The notes beneath the pieces were generated by a model, which worked only from the letters and a program-made list of their open reading frames with translations, had not been told where the DNA came from and did not search any database. Of a stretch of DNA of 64,000 nt, positions 12,369 to 23,800 are shown in pieces (within the stretch, counting starts at the first letter, position 1; each line of letters starts with the position of its first letter). The translations under genes were made by a program, and so were the position numbers. Source of the stretch: Acanthornis magna (Eukaryota > Chordata > Aves > Passeriformes > Acanthizidae); the NCBI GenBank assembly GCA_036785705.1, contig JAWUZG010000005.1, positions 868,001 to 932,000 on the forward strand, given 5' to 3'.

Positions 12369-12520
12369 TGGAGCTGGGAGTCAGGAGGCGCGGTGGCTCT
12401 AATCCCGGCTGTGCTGCTCACTGAGCCACCTCCAAGAAGTTATTTAACCTCTGCGTGCCACTGCTTCCCTCTGGGTAACAGCAGGGATTATGATAATTGC
12501 TTCTGAAAAGCACCTTAGGT
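12369..12520 (+). mobile_element. Ancient MIR-like (CORE-SINE) relic
   Basis: The order of recognisable blocks follows a MIR-type SINE on the plus strand. First is GAGCTGGGAGTCAGGAG. Next is a degenerate polymerase III B-box-like GGCTCTAATCC at 12,395-12,405 followed by CGGCT. Then comes AAGTTATTTAACCTCTGCGTGCC at about 12,437-12,459, which corresponds to the conserved AAGTTACTTAACCTCTCTGTGCC core. Last is a GGGATTATGATAATTGC segment. It is clearly old, with many substitutions and a lost CA-rich section. MIR-like elements are scarce in birds and are mostly shared amniote relics, so this should be orthologous in other birds and perhaps reptiles. Confidence 0.7.
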
Positions 12521-14372
12521 GTTTAGTTTTAAGTTTTTCTGAAGGTGCAGAACTCTTCAGTTCTGAGCTGGAGAGGCTTGATCCGTCTCTGGAGGCTTTT
12601 AGTACTTTATGGGATTGTGAAAAAAATTCTTAATGCCGTATCGTTTGTTTGGGCCGTGTAAATAAATAAATTTAAAATATTTTTGATGCATCTTCTTCAC
12701 ATTAGTCACAAAAGGGCTCTTAAGATACAACTGAAGGACATGGAAATGAAGTATAGTTCAAAATGGTTGTTACCGGGCACTTCATGAAATGCAAGTAAAC
12801 TGTCAGAATGTTTAAATTGTTGACTTTTTCAACCAAATCCTGCCAAGGCCACAGAAACCTGGGTTTGCATGTATTAAACTTGTCTCTTACTTGTGCGTAA
12901 AGACCCCAAAGGCAACAGATTTGTAGCATTTCTCACTCGGATTTGGAGGGTATTTGGTTTTGTGTTTTACAGCAAAGGGTGATTTTCTAGGCTGAAGAAG
13001 TAGGAAGGTTTCCCTGAGAGCAAGATGAGAACAAAGTAAATGCGCCCTGAGCTGTGCCTCTATCCCAGATTTTGAAGCCTGCAGGAGAGAATAATGGTAC
13101 ATGAATTTGTCTCTGTTGCACGCACTGAACTCCTCCTTTCCAAAGAACAAAACTTCTTCGTATTTAAGCTTTGTGTCACAGGGAGAAAGGAATCAAAGCA
13201 CAGAGAATTCCATGTCTGAGCTGCAGCTGGCACCAGAATGTTAAAGAAGTTTGTGGAGCATGGTGCTGTTGGTGGGATGGCTGGTTGGGAGGCACCATCC
13301 ACGCCATGGGGTATGCCACAGGGTTTGGGGAAGCAGCATTGCCAGGGGTTTTATGTTGGAAACATAAAGCTTAGTGTGATACTGGGAAGTGCTCTAGTGC
13401 CAAGGCACTGGCTGTAATCTAAGCCACTGGCTGCTCTAGGCAACCTAAGAAATAAAAAGGGTGCTCCCATTTTTATGCAGGAACTTGCAATGAAGCAGCC
13501 AAAAGCCGGGGACTGTGTTGCATCTTCCCAGCACGAGGGATATAGGCCCCATCAGCATGTGTTGAGAGAGGCCTGGCTGCCAGAATAGTTTAGTGTTGCT
13601 ACAATGCTTGCAGGTGGTGATTGCCTTTTAAGTTCTGCTCTCTGTTCTGACATTTTTAGGACAGTAAATGAAGGATGAGAAGTAGAAACGCAAACAAATT
13701 AGAAAAATCCTGTGTATGGATGTCTGTTATTACAATTGTGTGGCTGGATGGAAAGAGCCCTGTCCTACTGGAAGTCAGGGAGGGGTTGGCAATGAAGGAA
13801 AGTGGTTATTGCCAGTTGCTCTCCTGCCAAAACGGAGTATTGATGACAGGGCTCAGTTTAAAGCAGATGGTGTAATACATACCCTAAAGACTGCCTGGGG
13901 AAGCACGTGCAAAACCATGTGCCTGAATGCCACGGAGGATTTATTCCTAGGGGTGAGACAGAAGAAGCCTTCACTTGGATGGAGGCGAGAGTTGAGTCGT
14001 GGTCCTGGAAAGCAAGGAAAGTGCTTTACTGAGGCAGGGCTGTTATATTAGAGATACAGTACAGAAACTACTGAAAATGCAACATGCATCCCACATCAGT
14101 GCTTCCTCTACCCAGGCTCTTTGAGGACCAAGTCTCAGCACTCTCAGGATTCACAGGGAGACTGCGTAGAGCTTTTTAAAGTACTTAAGATGTACAAGGC
14201 ATGAGGTAAATAATTTAAACACTGGTTCTGAGCACTGCTAGCTGAAAAGTGACTTACAGTCTCTTAACAGACTGACAAAAAGTGGATGTTTTTCCTTCTT
14301 TTTGGGAACAGGAGTGTGGAATGTGCCCATCAGCAGGGCTGCTCCCTTCCAAGTGAAACGTTCCCTGTAATG
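12521..14372. other. Intronic sequence with nothing recognised
   Basis: Mixed composition. No repeat family, RNA gene or coding exon is recognised in this interval on either strand. Confidence 0.5.
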
Positions 14373-14760
14373 AATCACAGAATAGAATCATAGAATGAGC
14401 TGGGTTGGGAGGGACCTTAAAGCTCATCCAGTTTCACCCCCCCTGCTGTGGCCAGGGACACCTTTCACTATCCCAGGGTGCACAGAGCCCCATCCAGCCT
14501 GGTCTTTAACACCTCCATGGATGGAGCATCTGTAACTTCTCCAGGCAATCAGTTCCGGTGCCTCACCACCCTCAGTAAAGGAAGTGGTGAGGCAGTTCTT
14601 CCTAACAGTCAACCTAAACCTACTCCCTTTCAGTTTGAAGCCATTCCCCCTTGTCCTCTCACTCCATGCCCTTGTAAATAGGCCCTTTCCATCTTTTTTG
14701 TAGGTTTCCTTCAGGTACTTGAAGGTCCCATTTAGGTCACCCTGATGCCTTCTCATGAAC
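14373..14760 (-). mobile_element. CR1 LINE 3' fragment with decayed ORF2 C-terminus
   Basis: The left edge holds AATCACAGAATAGAATCATAG, the reverse complement of the CR1 terminal repeats, so the element is on the minus strand and its 3' end is at the left. Reading the minus strand from the right gives a decayed piece of the CR1 ORF2 C-terminus: FKYLKETYKKDGKGLF, then ERTRGNGFKLKGSRFRL. After that the frame is broken. The fragment is 5'-truncated, as nearly all CR1 copies are, and has no reverse transcriptase catalytic core. It is inactive. Confidence 0.93.
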
Positions 14761-17700
14761 TCAAGTTAAAGCCAGGACTTCTTTCTTCTTGGGCAATCCA
14801 GTCTGAATTTGGACCTCATCAGTACAATGGATCCCTGGGATTGTGTGTGTAATGGGGAAAACGTGGTACCTCTGTGGCTCATACAAACTTCTGTTTGAAG
14901 AAGCATTTTGACTTTTTCCTCAGCATCTGGTAGGATTTGGTCCGCAGTATTTTGTTAGTGCATTTTTTTGCACAACAACCTGATGCTGCTTCTTGGGAGA
15001 TACCTTCAGCTGAGGATTAAAGGGGTTTAGTGTGGTTTTATTCCATAGCTTTCGCCATTTTTATGCCTTTCCTGTTTACTTTGCCCTGGTACTGGTCTGA
15101 CAGCATCTTGCTATTTCCCTTCAATTTTCAATTCTGTGTGAGGAAGAAAAACAGTCAACTGTTCTGATTTTGCTAGAAATTAAACTGCAGTTATTTTTCC
15201 ATGAAAAATTTCCTTAATAGGAAAATTGGTGATAATTGCTAACTAATGCTTTTTAAAGACTTTTTTCAAATGGGTGAAAGACTGTCAAACTGTCAATCAA
15301 GACAAATTTTGGATAATGCTCCATTCCCCTGACAAGTTCCCTTTATTATATGAGGCATCTGCTTTGCTCTGTAAATTTGAGCTGCTCAAAATTTGCCCTT
15401 TAATGTTTACTTTTTCTGTCCTTTTTCAGTATTACTCAAGTAGATCTACTGTACCTGTGCAGCATGGTCAAACGGATGTAATAATCTTCGAAGAAAATAA
15501 CTTTGAGGTGTGATTAGCTTTGTAGTGTCATGATATTCCTTAACCTTTTTCCAGTCTCTCTCCCAGTCATTCCATGGTGCACCCAGCCTGTCCATGCTGA
15601 AACCAGTACCCAGCCTTGGGCCAGCTCTAGAAAGTGCAGTGCTTGCTTTTGTGATGAGCATGTTAAAGCCAGGCAAGTGTGAAACTCTCAGTTCCATGAA
15701 CATTCGTGGTCCTTATAGGCCATTTCTCAAGATTTTGCCTATAACACAGGGCATTTGATTTTCTCTTTATTTCTTTTAAAGTAGATATGGAGAGAAAATT
15801 GGAGGTTTTCTTGCATTCTCCAGGTTCCAGAGGCATGGGGTTTTCTGAGAAACTGTTAAAACAGGAGATGTATAATCAATGCAGATACTGGACCTGCTGA
15901 GAGCAGCATCTCTCCAAAGTATTGGCTGCTCTTTCATGGTTCTGGATTTGAAGCACCACGATGCAAGATTTATCTCAACTCCAGGCACCACTGGCATTGC
16001 ATGTAGAGCACCACAAATGTTCAAAACTGGTTCAAAGCTGAACAGTCTTCATTCCCGGACCATTGCCCCACCTCCAGCAGTATTTACAGGTTAAAAGCCA
16101 TTGCCTTTCATGCACCAGGGGGTTCTGGAGGTAGCATCTGTAGCAGGCTTTGCTGCTCAGGCTGTGCGGGGGATGGAAAACTGCTCCAGCAATGTTCCCA
16201 TCCTGCTGGGAGAGGAAATACCAGTGCCAGAGCTGTGAAAGGACCAAGTACAGTATTGTTTTTGACGCAGATAACAGTAAAAATTGCCATGATGTCATAG
16301 CAAAGCATTGCAATCATTATGGCAAATGATGAGAAAAATAAAATTATAGAAATAACCATCTCCCTTGGCCCACAGATAAATCAAAGCTTAGCCCTTGATC
16401 TCTCATCGCTCACTAGCCCGGAACATAAATCCAAGGATTTATCATTAAGCCTAATGGGTCATAAAATCTGGGCTATTTTGGAGGTAGTTGCAGAGATTTG
16501 CAGCCCAGGCAGAGAGCGGGCTCTAAGCCGCTGGGCCTTGTGTAACTGGGTAAATAGCAAGCTTCAAATAATGCTATAAAGCTATCAAATGTAATAACTA
16601 ATGCAGTCAAGCGAGTGTGTCGGGTGGGGAGCCTCACTGGTGACGAGTTTGGCCATCAGGACAGAAGCAGTCCTGGTCTAGAAAGACCTTTTAGTAACAA
16701 GTTAAAATCCCTTTTGCTTTACTGGACACCAGGCACATGCGTCTGGTTTGGTTCACATGTAGCACTTTTATTTTCTGCACGTCAGTTCTTCCCTCACCGT
16801 GGGCCCAAGGGAGTGAGCAGCAAAAACCAGAAACACAGGAGCCACCGACAGCTCTCTTACTTTGTCATCACAGTTTAAATATTTATGACAGCGCTTCACA
16901 GCGTGCTAGTAAATGCATGATAGCATATTATGTAAGAGCAATAAAATTTTAGAAGGAGAAGACTTCACTACTGTCCTTTGCTAGTAAATCTTTCCTGCCG
17001 TCTGTAGTGAGGCCATGTAAAGGCCATGCCTTTTTCCCCAGTTATTCTAAGTGAAATGGGTGTTTTACATGGGAATGGGAATTTAGCTTTTACTGGCATT
17101 TGTAATCACATGTGTTTTAAAATTGCTCTCCATCTCATTCTGGGAGACTTCGGTTGAGGTCATATTCCTGTAGAAGTTGGTGGCTCTGAATTTGTGAGTG
17201 AGCAGCAGGTCTTTGGTGTATGATGGGGAGCAGATCTCTTGGTGAGGGAGCCCCAGAGGAGGAGATTTGGGCTGTGAGTCTTTTGGGTTAATTAACAGTT
17301 CAAAGTAGTTTGTACTTTCCTAAAGAGTTGTAGAGTCTTGATTCCCATTAGTACTGCACTGCTCCAGAGAAGGGGATTCTCAGGAAATTATGTGCAAAGT
17401 CAGTTGTGCCTGGGCTGAGGATGTCGGGATTGGTTTGAAGTTTGGGATGGGTGGCATAGCTTCTGGGAGAATTTACTGTGGAATTCTGAAATTTCTGTGA
17501 AAACAGAAAGCTAATGTAGATATGACTTTGGGTCAGCCAAAAGATTTGACTCTGGGACAAGTGAGAGGGTAACCCATCAAAGGAGGAGCCTGTCTAGCTT
17601 AGCATAAATAGCCAAATTGATTTAAACAGAGGTGTGTACATTAGTGCCTTAATGAATCCAGGAGAGTTTCCCCCCATGCCTTTCCCTCTCAAAGGCAGAC

Positions 17701-20654
17701 ACTGGGAACCTGTGGTTAGGTATGTTTGAAAGTTGCAGAAGGCAGACTTAAAGGTGATTTGTACTTGGCATGAGTGCTATTATCTGTCATCATGGCTTTC
17801 CTAGCAGTAGTGCATGTGTTTGGGAAGACATTTTAGGGATCTGTGCCGATAAAACGCAGTCTTGGAAGCAAACTGCGTGTGAATGGGTGAGAAAACAAGC
17901 TGCTAGCACAAACGATGAGCCAGCATATAGCAGGCTCTGGGGTGGGTGGGATGCAGGTCCACATGCAGGGACTGAGGGCCCTGCAGGACTTGGGTAAATT
18001 CTCTGCACAGTCATGGAAAGATTAAATTTACAGCAGGTACTGGATTATTTATCTGATGTACGCACATGAGTGTTTACAAAAAACAAGTGCTCGATGATGA
18101 AGACTGTTATCTTAGTTTTTACCGAAGACATTGTAAGGGTGCCAAGTGGGAAAGTGAAACCTGCCAACATCAAGAAGTAGCACTAGAAGTTGCTGACTTT
18201 TAATTTTGAGCTTTTGCATATCCAGCGCGCTCTAATTATGTGTGCTGTTTCATACACATGATTGAGCAGCAGTTGTTTCTGCATTTATTATGTCTCAGTA
18301 CCTGCTGGTGCAAACTGTGAGTGCCTTGGCTGAGCAAGGCAGGAGTCCCCAGACCCACAGAGTGTTCTTCCAGGATGGGCTCCTGGATCCATCGGCTCCC
18401 ACAGTTAAGTCGTTCCCCAGTTTTACATTTCTGGAAGATGTGGTGATGTTTTAGTTCTTTTGGTGCAGTTTGAAAAGCAGAAGCTGTAGTAGAGCTTGGT
18501 GCTTTGCTGGGGACATCCAGTGCATTAGCTTGTAATTCTGTATTGACCAAAGTTCTGCAAACGCTTTCCTTGAATTTCAGGCCTTAGGAGACCACTGGTC
18601 TGTGGGATGGGGGCCTGAAAATTTCCTCATACATTTGAGGCAGGTGGTGGGATGGACACATCTTGGTTTTGAGTTTGATCCATGGGATGAGTGTTGATTT
18701 GATACGTGGCTGGCTCTCAGTTCACTTCTGTAATGAACCTCACAGTTCCAAAATTCCCTGAACTTTGCTCTCTGCCTTTTACATTTCTCTCTTCTAATGT
18801 TTTTGAATTCTGTTGCTTTATATAGGCTCCTTTTCCACCCCCTCTCACCACTTGCTGCTTCTTCTCCTCCGCCCCAGTTACTAAAATCTCCTCTCCCCAA
18901 TGCGTCACCTTCGTCAGCAGTGCTCTCATCATCCGCGGGCTGAAAGCAGAGCAGGATGCACTGGGGGAAGAAGAAATGACCCCGAACCCTCCTTCAGTTT
19001 TCAAGTGGCTGGAAGTTGTTTGCTGATCAAAGGTGGCACGCAGGAGTCTTTGCTTCCTCCATCCTTTTTGTGGCAGCTTTCTCCCTGTTCCTGGCTGGCA
19101 GGGCTCATCTCTTGGGCTCTGCAGGGCCTCTGCTAAAATGGGAGTGGCTTTGCATTTCCAGATAAAAAGCACTGCTGAGTACCCTGGTGTGTAAATACCA
19201 ACTGCAAAATTCCTGCAGTCGGGGCGGTAGGTGCTTTCAGGAAGATGGGAACCCCTTTGGTAGGAAGAGAAGAAGTAAGGAGAGCAAAGAATTTTGGAAA
19301 GAGGGGTAAAATGGAGAGAGGGGAAATGCCTTTTGGCATGGAGATGGGGAGCCAAAAATGGAGAGAGGGGAGCTGCATTGGCTGGTGAGAGAAAGTCATT
19401 TTGAATGCTGCAGGCATCAAATCATGACTTTGAGAAGTGTTACAAGCAGCTCTTAGATGTAGAACGTTTGTAGATGAGTGAAGAACAGATCCTGTCCCTC
19501 CCCTTGGGGATTCTGAAGCCGCAGCCGGACCAAGCCCCAAGCAACCTGTCCTGGTCTTGCTGCAGCCCATGAGCACAGAGAGCCCTCCAGCCAGGGTGAG
19601 TCTGACATCGGTCTGTGTTTGGAGAGAGGATCAAAACAAACAAAAATATTTGGGTCATTGCCAAGTTGAAGTATTAGGAGTGACATGGCAAATTTGTTTT
19701 AATGTAATCTGGATTTAATCACTGGTTTAGACTGTACTGAAGGCTTTCAGCTCCAGTAAGGGGTTGATTAGATAAATGTATTTATTTTCCTGCTATTCAT
19801 TTTCCATGGATGAATGTACCGGGGTAACTTAAAAGTATGTAGCAAGGAAGAAACAAAAAAAAGGGGACGAATTAAGTGACTGTTGCCAGATTAATTATTC
19901 TATTGCATTTCAACTCATATTTTTAAACCTACAACTTTGAAAGGGAATGTTCAAAATTATCTTTGCAATGGCCATCTTTCCATCTAATTTAAAGTCATTC
20001 AGCTTTACAAGAAGCAATTATGCTCCACACTAACAAATGAAAAGACATGGCAACATCAGAAAAACTGATTATTCAAGCAATCTTTCTTCCATAAAATAGC
20101 CAACTAATCTGCCAGCTTCAGTCCTCGAACGCTATTGCAAATACCCTCCTGAAAGAGAACTTCATTCTCAGTGCACTGGTAGACTGTCTCATCCCTGATG
20201 GTTCCCTGTGTAGTCACAGTCATGGTTTGGGGGTTAAGAAATTATTTTCTCTTTTGTTTCTGTATCTCTTCTTGCACTCAGTGCATTTCTTTTGCTTGTG
20301 ACCAATGAAAGTGAAGTGCAGAGAATGAGGTTTGTGTCCTGCTTCGAAAAATAAGGAAATCTCCAGACTTGCTGCTCTTCTGCTGCTCTGGCCATCACCC
20401 TTGAGGCCATCTGAGGTTGTGGAGGAATCTAAATGTTTTATAAGTCACTAACTAGTGCAGTGTTGCACTTGAAGTGGTTATTGTTAGTCTAACTCTACTT
20501 ATTATAGAAAAAGAAAAGGAAAATAAAAAGTCCTGCTGCAGAAGAACTCTTGCTGCTAAACACCTAAAATCCTAATATCTGTGCCTTTCTCTTCTCACCC
20601 TTCCACTGCTCCCTGGGAAAAACCAGGGTGGAGCAGGGTAAGTCATCTACCCCT
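14761..20654. other. Intronic sequence, mostly unrecognised
   Basis: No coding exon, RNA gene or definite transposon is recognised. The stretch at about 16,310-16,610 is TAAT-rich with homeodomain-like cores and is one of the places I would check for cross-species conservation. The region from about 20,220 has weak LTR-like character but no defined ends. Confidence 0.5.
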
Positions 20655-20815
20655 TATCCAAGTCATTGATGAGGAAATTAAAGAATACTGGGCCCATAGT
20701 GAACCCCGAGGGACACCTCTAGGGACCGGCCTCTGACCTAGGCCTTGTGCCTAGGATTACAGTCCTGTGGGATCTGCTGTTCAGCCAGTTCTCAATCTGC
20801 CTCACTGTCCGCTCA
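20655..20815 (-). mobile_element. Fragment of CR1 reverse transcriptase domain
   Basis: The minus strand matches the CR1 ORF2 region that encodes the segment around WIENWLNGR and the SGVPQGSVLGP-type motif. The plus strand shows its complement, including AGTGAACCCCGAGGGACACC and CAGCCAGTTCTCAATCTGCC. The copy has drifted and the frame is not intact. It is an internal LINE piece with no 3' tail, so it is either an older, eroded insertion or the remnant of a longer copy. It is inactive. Confidence 0.75.
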
Positions 20816-23800
20816 AAGTCCCCTTCAGCCTTACTGACCCTTCTAGAAGTTCAAAAATGCCTCTTCTGCAATAAAGCATTTTTAATTCCTGATTGCTTTT
20901 AATATCAAAAACATCTCCAAAAAATGTCAGTGAGTCATTGGTGTTCTGTGCTGCCTTCAGGAGGAGTATGATGCTGGTGGTGGCTTTTATTTTTCCTACT
21001 GGGAGAAGCAGGAGGTGGAAGTTGGTGGTTTCTTCCACTCTGCTCTAGGATCCACTTGGGATAATAAATATATTTATGTTTTCCAGCATGCTTTTACATG
21101 TTCTTTCCTAGAGTCAGTATGTGCACATTTGTAGCTGTCTTTGCAGTACATGGAGCGTCTTAAACACATCAGATACTTGCTCCTAATGCTGTTAGCCCTG
21201 AACTGGTTTTGTCAATGTCTGCATTTCTGTGGCTGTTGATGAGGTATTTATGGGGTGTCCAGGACCATCCCGTTCCCCTTCTCCTATCTTCCCACACCTG
21301 CACCCCTCTCTGTGTCATCTGTGCCCCTGCTTGGGAGTGCCCTGCTCTGTCATTCCATGCACCACCCGACGGCACTGGGATCATCCATATTTCCTTCTCC
21401 ACAGAATACCTGCCTGTTTTTGCTCTCTGTACAAGCATTACCGTTATGTACAGGGATAAGCCACCTGTCAATAGAAAAATTGCTGGTACAGCTAGACAAG
21501 CTGCGGCAAAGCCCCAGGGAGGCGCAGCCGGAGCCCGACCCTCGGCAGAGTTGGCGCTTCAGTGCATCTGAATCATCCACTTACTTGCTGGTTTTGTTCT
21601 CCCTTTTCATCTCATAACATTTCTTAATTTTATATTTTCATTTTAACATAAGGCTGATGTTTATAGGGAACTGTTCCTAAGGCTTTCAAGAGTTCTCTCC
21701 TGATCTCCAAGTTATTTGAAGGATTGTTGCTGTGTTTGCAAAGTGAACATTGCTGTCCTGCCCTGGGAGTGGCTTTGTGTTTCCCAGCGCTGAATTTAAA
21801 CTGACATTTTAAAAGCAATTTTGTCTGAGCAGCAGTCACTTCCAATGTCAGAAAGTTCAGGCACTACAGCCACAGGCCATCAAGATGATTGCCCAGTCAC
21901 TGGGAGTCATTGGGGTTTTCTGTCCCTGCTGCCTGTGAAGGAAGAGCAGAGGCGCTGGCGGATGGGATCGCAGCCCCTGCTCAGCTGGCTGAGCTGACAT
22001 GTCTGTGCCGTGCTGTCTGGAATTGGGAATGATGTTGCAACTCACTGGGGTTATGCTGGTACCATTAGCTCACTTACCTCTCTAGCTTTGAGTTGTCTTT
22101 GACAGCCAGCTCTGTCCCTGCTCTGTGGTTCTGTATGATCACAGTGTTGTTAATCTTTTCCCTAAACAGTTGTGTGGTACCTATTTATCTGTAGTGAATT
22201 GTAGCAATAAACTGCTTTTCAGCATTCCTGATCATCGCTGGGGATTTGGGTGGTCTACCATTTGTCTAAAAATATGTATCTATTCAACCTTTGTCTACTG
22301 TACTATTGTCATATACCCCTCTTCAGCGGGATTTTCTAAGGGCTGTCTCTTTTTATAAGTCTTGCTAAATTCTTATCTTTGAAATTGCAGAGTTTTACAG
22401 CTTCCACCCCCAGAAGTAATGTTGCCCTGAGATGTGCTTTCTGATTTTTCTTCTTTCCTGCTCTTAACACTTCCCTGTATTAATTTGCATTTTCCAAGAC
22501 AGAAGCTTGGCTCTGGTTTCCTTAGGGGATGCTGCCCTTCCTTGGCAAGGCTTGATCTGCTCCAGGAGTCTGCTGGAGTCCCTTTTGCTCTGAACCTCTT
22601 CACTTATCTGTGTTTTGAGCATTTCAGAGGATTTTACTGTGGTGGATGAGCAAGAAACACAGAAAACAGCCCAAATCACACATCAGCCCTAAATTCTGCC
22701 TGCAGGCTCCTCTCCCTCGCGATAGTGCTGTTGTCTGGGTGGACTGCAGCTACTGAGTCTCTCCATGGCATTTTCCAAATGTGATGTGTCCCAGAGGATG
22801 CAGAAGACCATCCCAGATTAACGTTGTGGTTTTCTGAGGCTCAGCTATTCAGGATATGTTTAAGCAAATGGAGTATTCATGATTCTAGATAAAATTAAGG
22901 GGGAGGAGGGAGCGCTTTCACATCTTGAAAGCAAACATTTAAAACAGATGCAGCCTGCTGGGAAGGATCACATTGAATTGCATGACTTTTTAAAAGAAAA
23001 GAACAGCCATTTTACTCAAGTCCTCTATATGAAAGATTAGGAGTTAAGAGATATTTTTCACCCACTTTGAAAGTAAGTGTATTTTACATTTAATTCTTCG
23101 GTGCAGCTGCTGCTTTCTCTCTCTGGAAAGCCTTCCTTGTGCTTTGAGCGATGTAAAGATGTGGGCTGGGTGCTAATCCAGTTTAAGATTCCAAACTTCT
23201 TTCCACTCTTCGGAGATTTTCCCATCTCCTTCTTCTAGATAAATGTAGAACTGTCTTTATCTTAACACGCCACTGGTTTAGGGAGATTTGTTGGAGATTC
23301 ATCATTGCAGTGGAAGGAAAAGTATGAATGTGAAGATTTCATGTTATTCATGTTCATTTGGAATAGATACATCAATGTAAAATGGTATGAAATCAGCTGG
23401 TTTCTTTTTTTTTCTCCAGTATAAATATGTAGTACTGCCTACATTGAAAAAAGCCAAGCTAGAACAACCCAGGACCTGTGAAAATGTCCCATGGTCTGAT
23501 GGTGCTGTTGGGGCAGCCAGGAGCTGGGTCAGGATGCTCCTGTTACTGCTGATCACTGATGGGTATTGTTGGAGTTACTGCTCCAGTTACCCCTCACCTG
23601 GGGCTGCAGAATCATCCTGCACAATGGCTTAGTCTGAAGATGTTGCTAAGTTAGGATTGCCAAAGTTCTGGGGCGTCTGGTGTTTCCTGAGCTCTGTTAC
23701 CACCCATGGACTGCAGGAGGAATTGCTGAGGGCACACAACACCAAGTATCAGCACTGAGAGAGTTTGGCTGGAACAGCAGCAGGATTTTGCTGTCTTGTC

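Noticed and set aside
18717..19355. Minus-strand frame of 212 codons
   Set aside because: The length is notable, but the translation has no domain, signal peptide or repeat, and nothing around it suggests a promoter or splice structure. Probably a chance frame.
20221..20640. Possible second LTR beginning near TCATGGTTTGGGG
   Set aside because: The start is only loosely like avian ERVL LTRs. I found no matching CA end, polyadenylation signal arrangement or target duplication.
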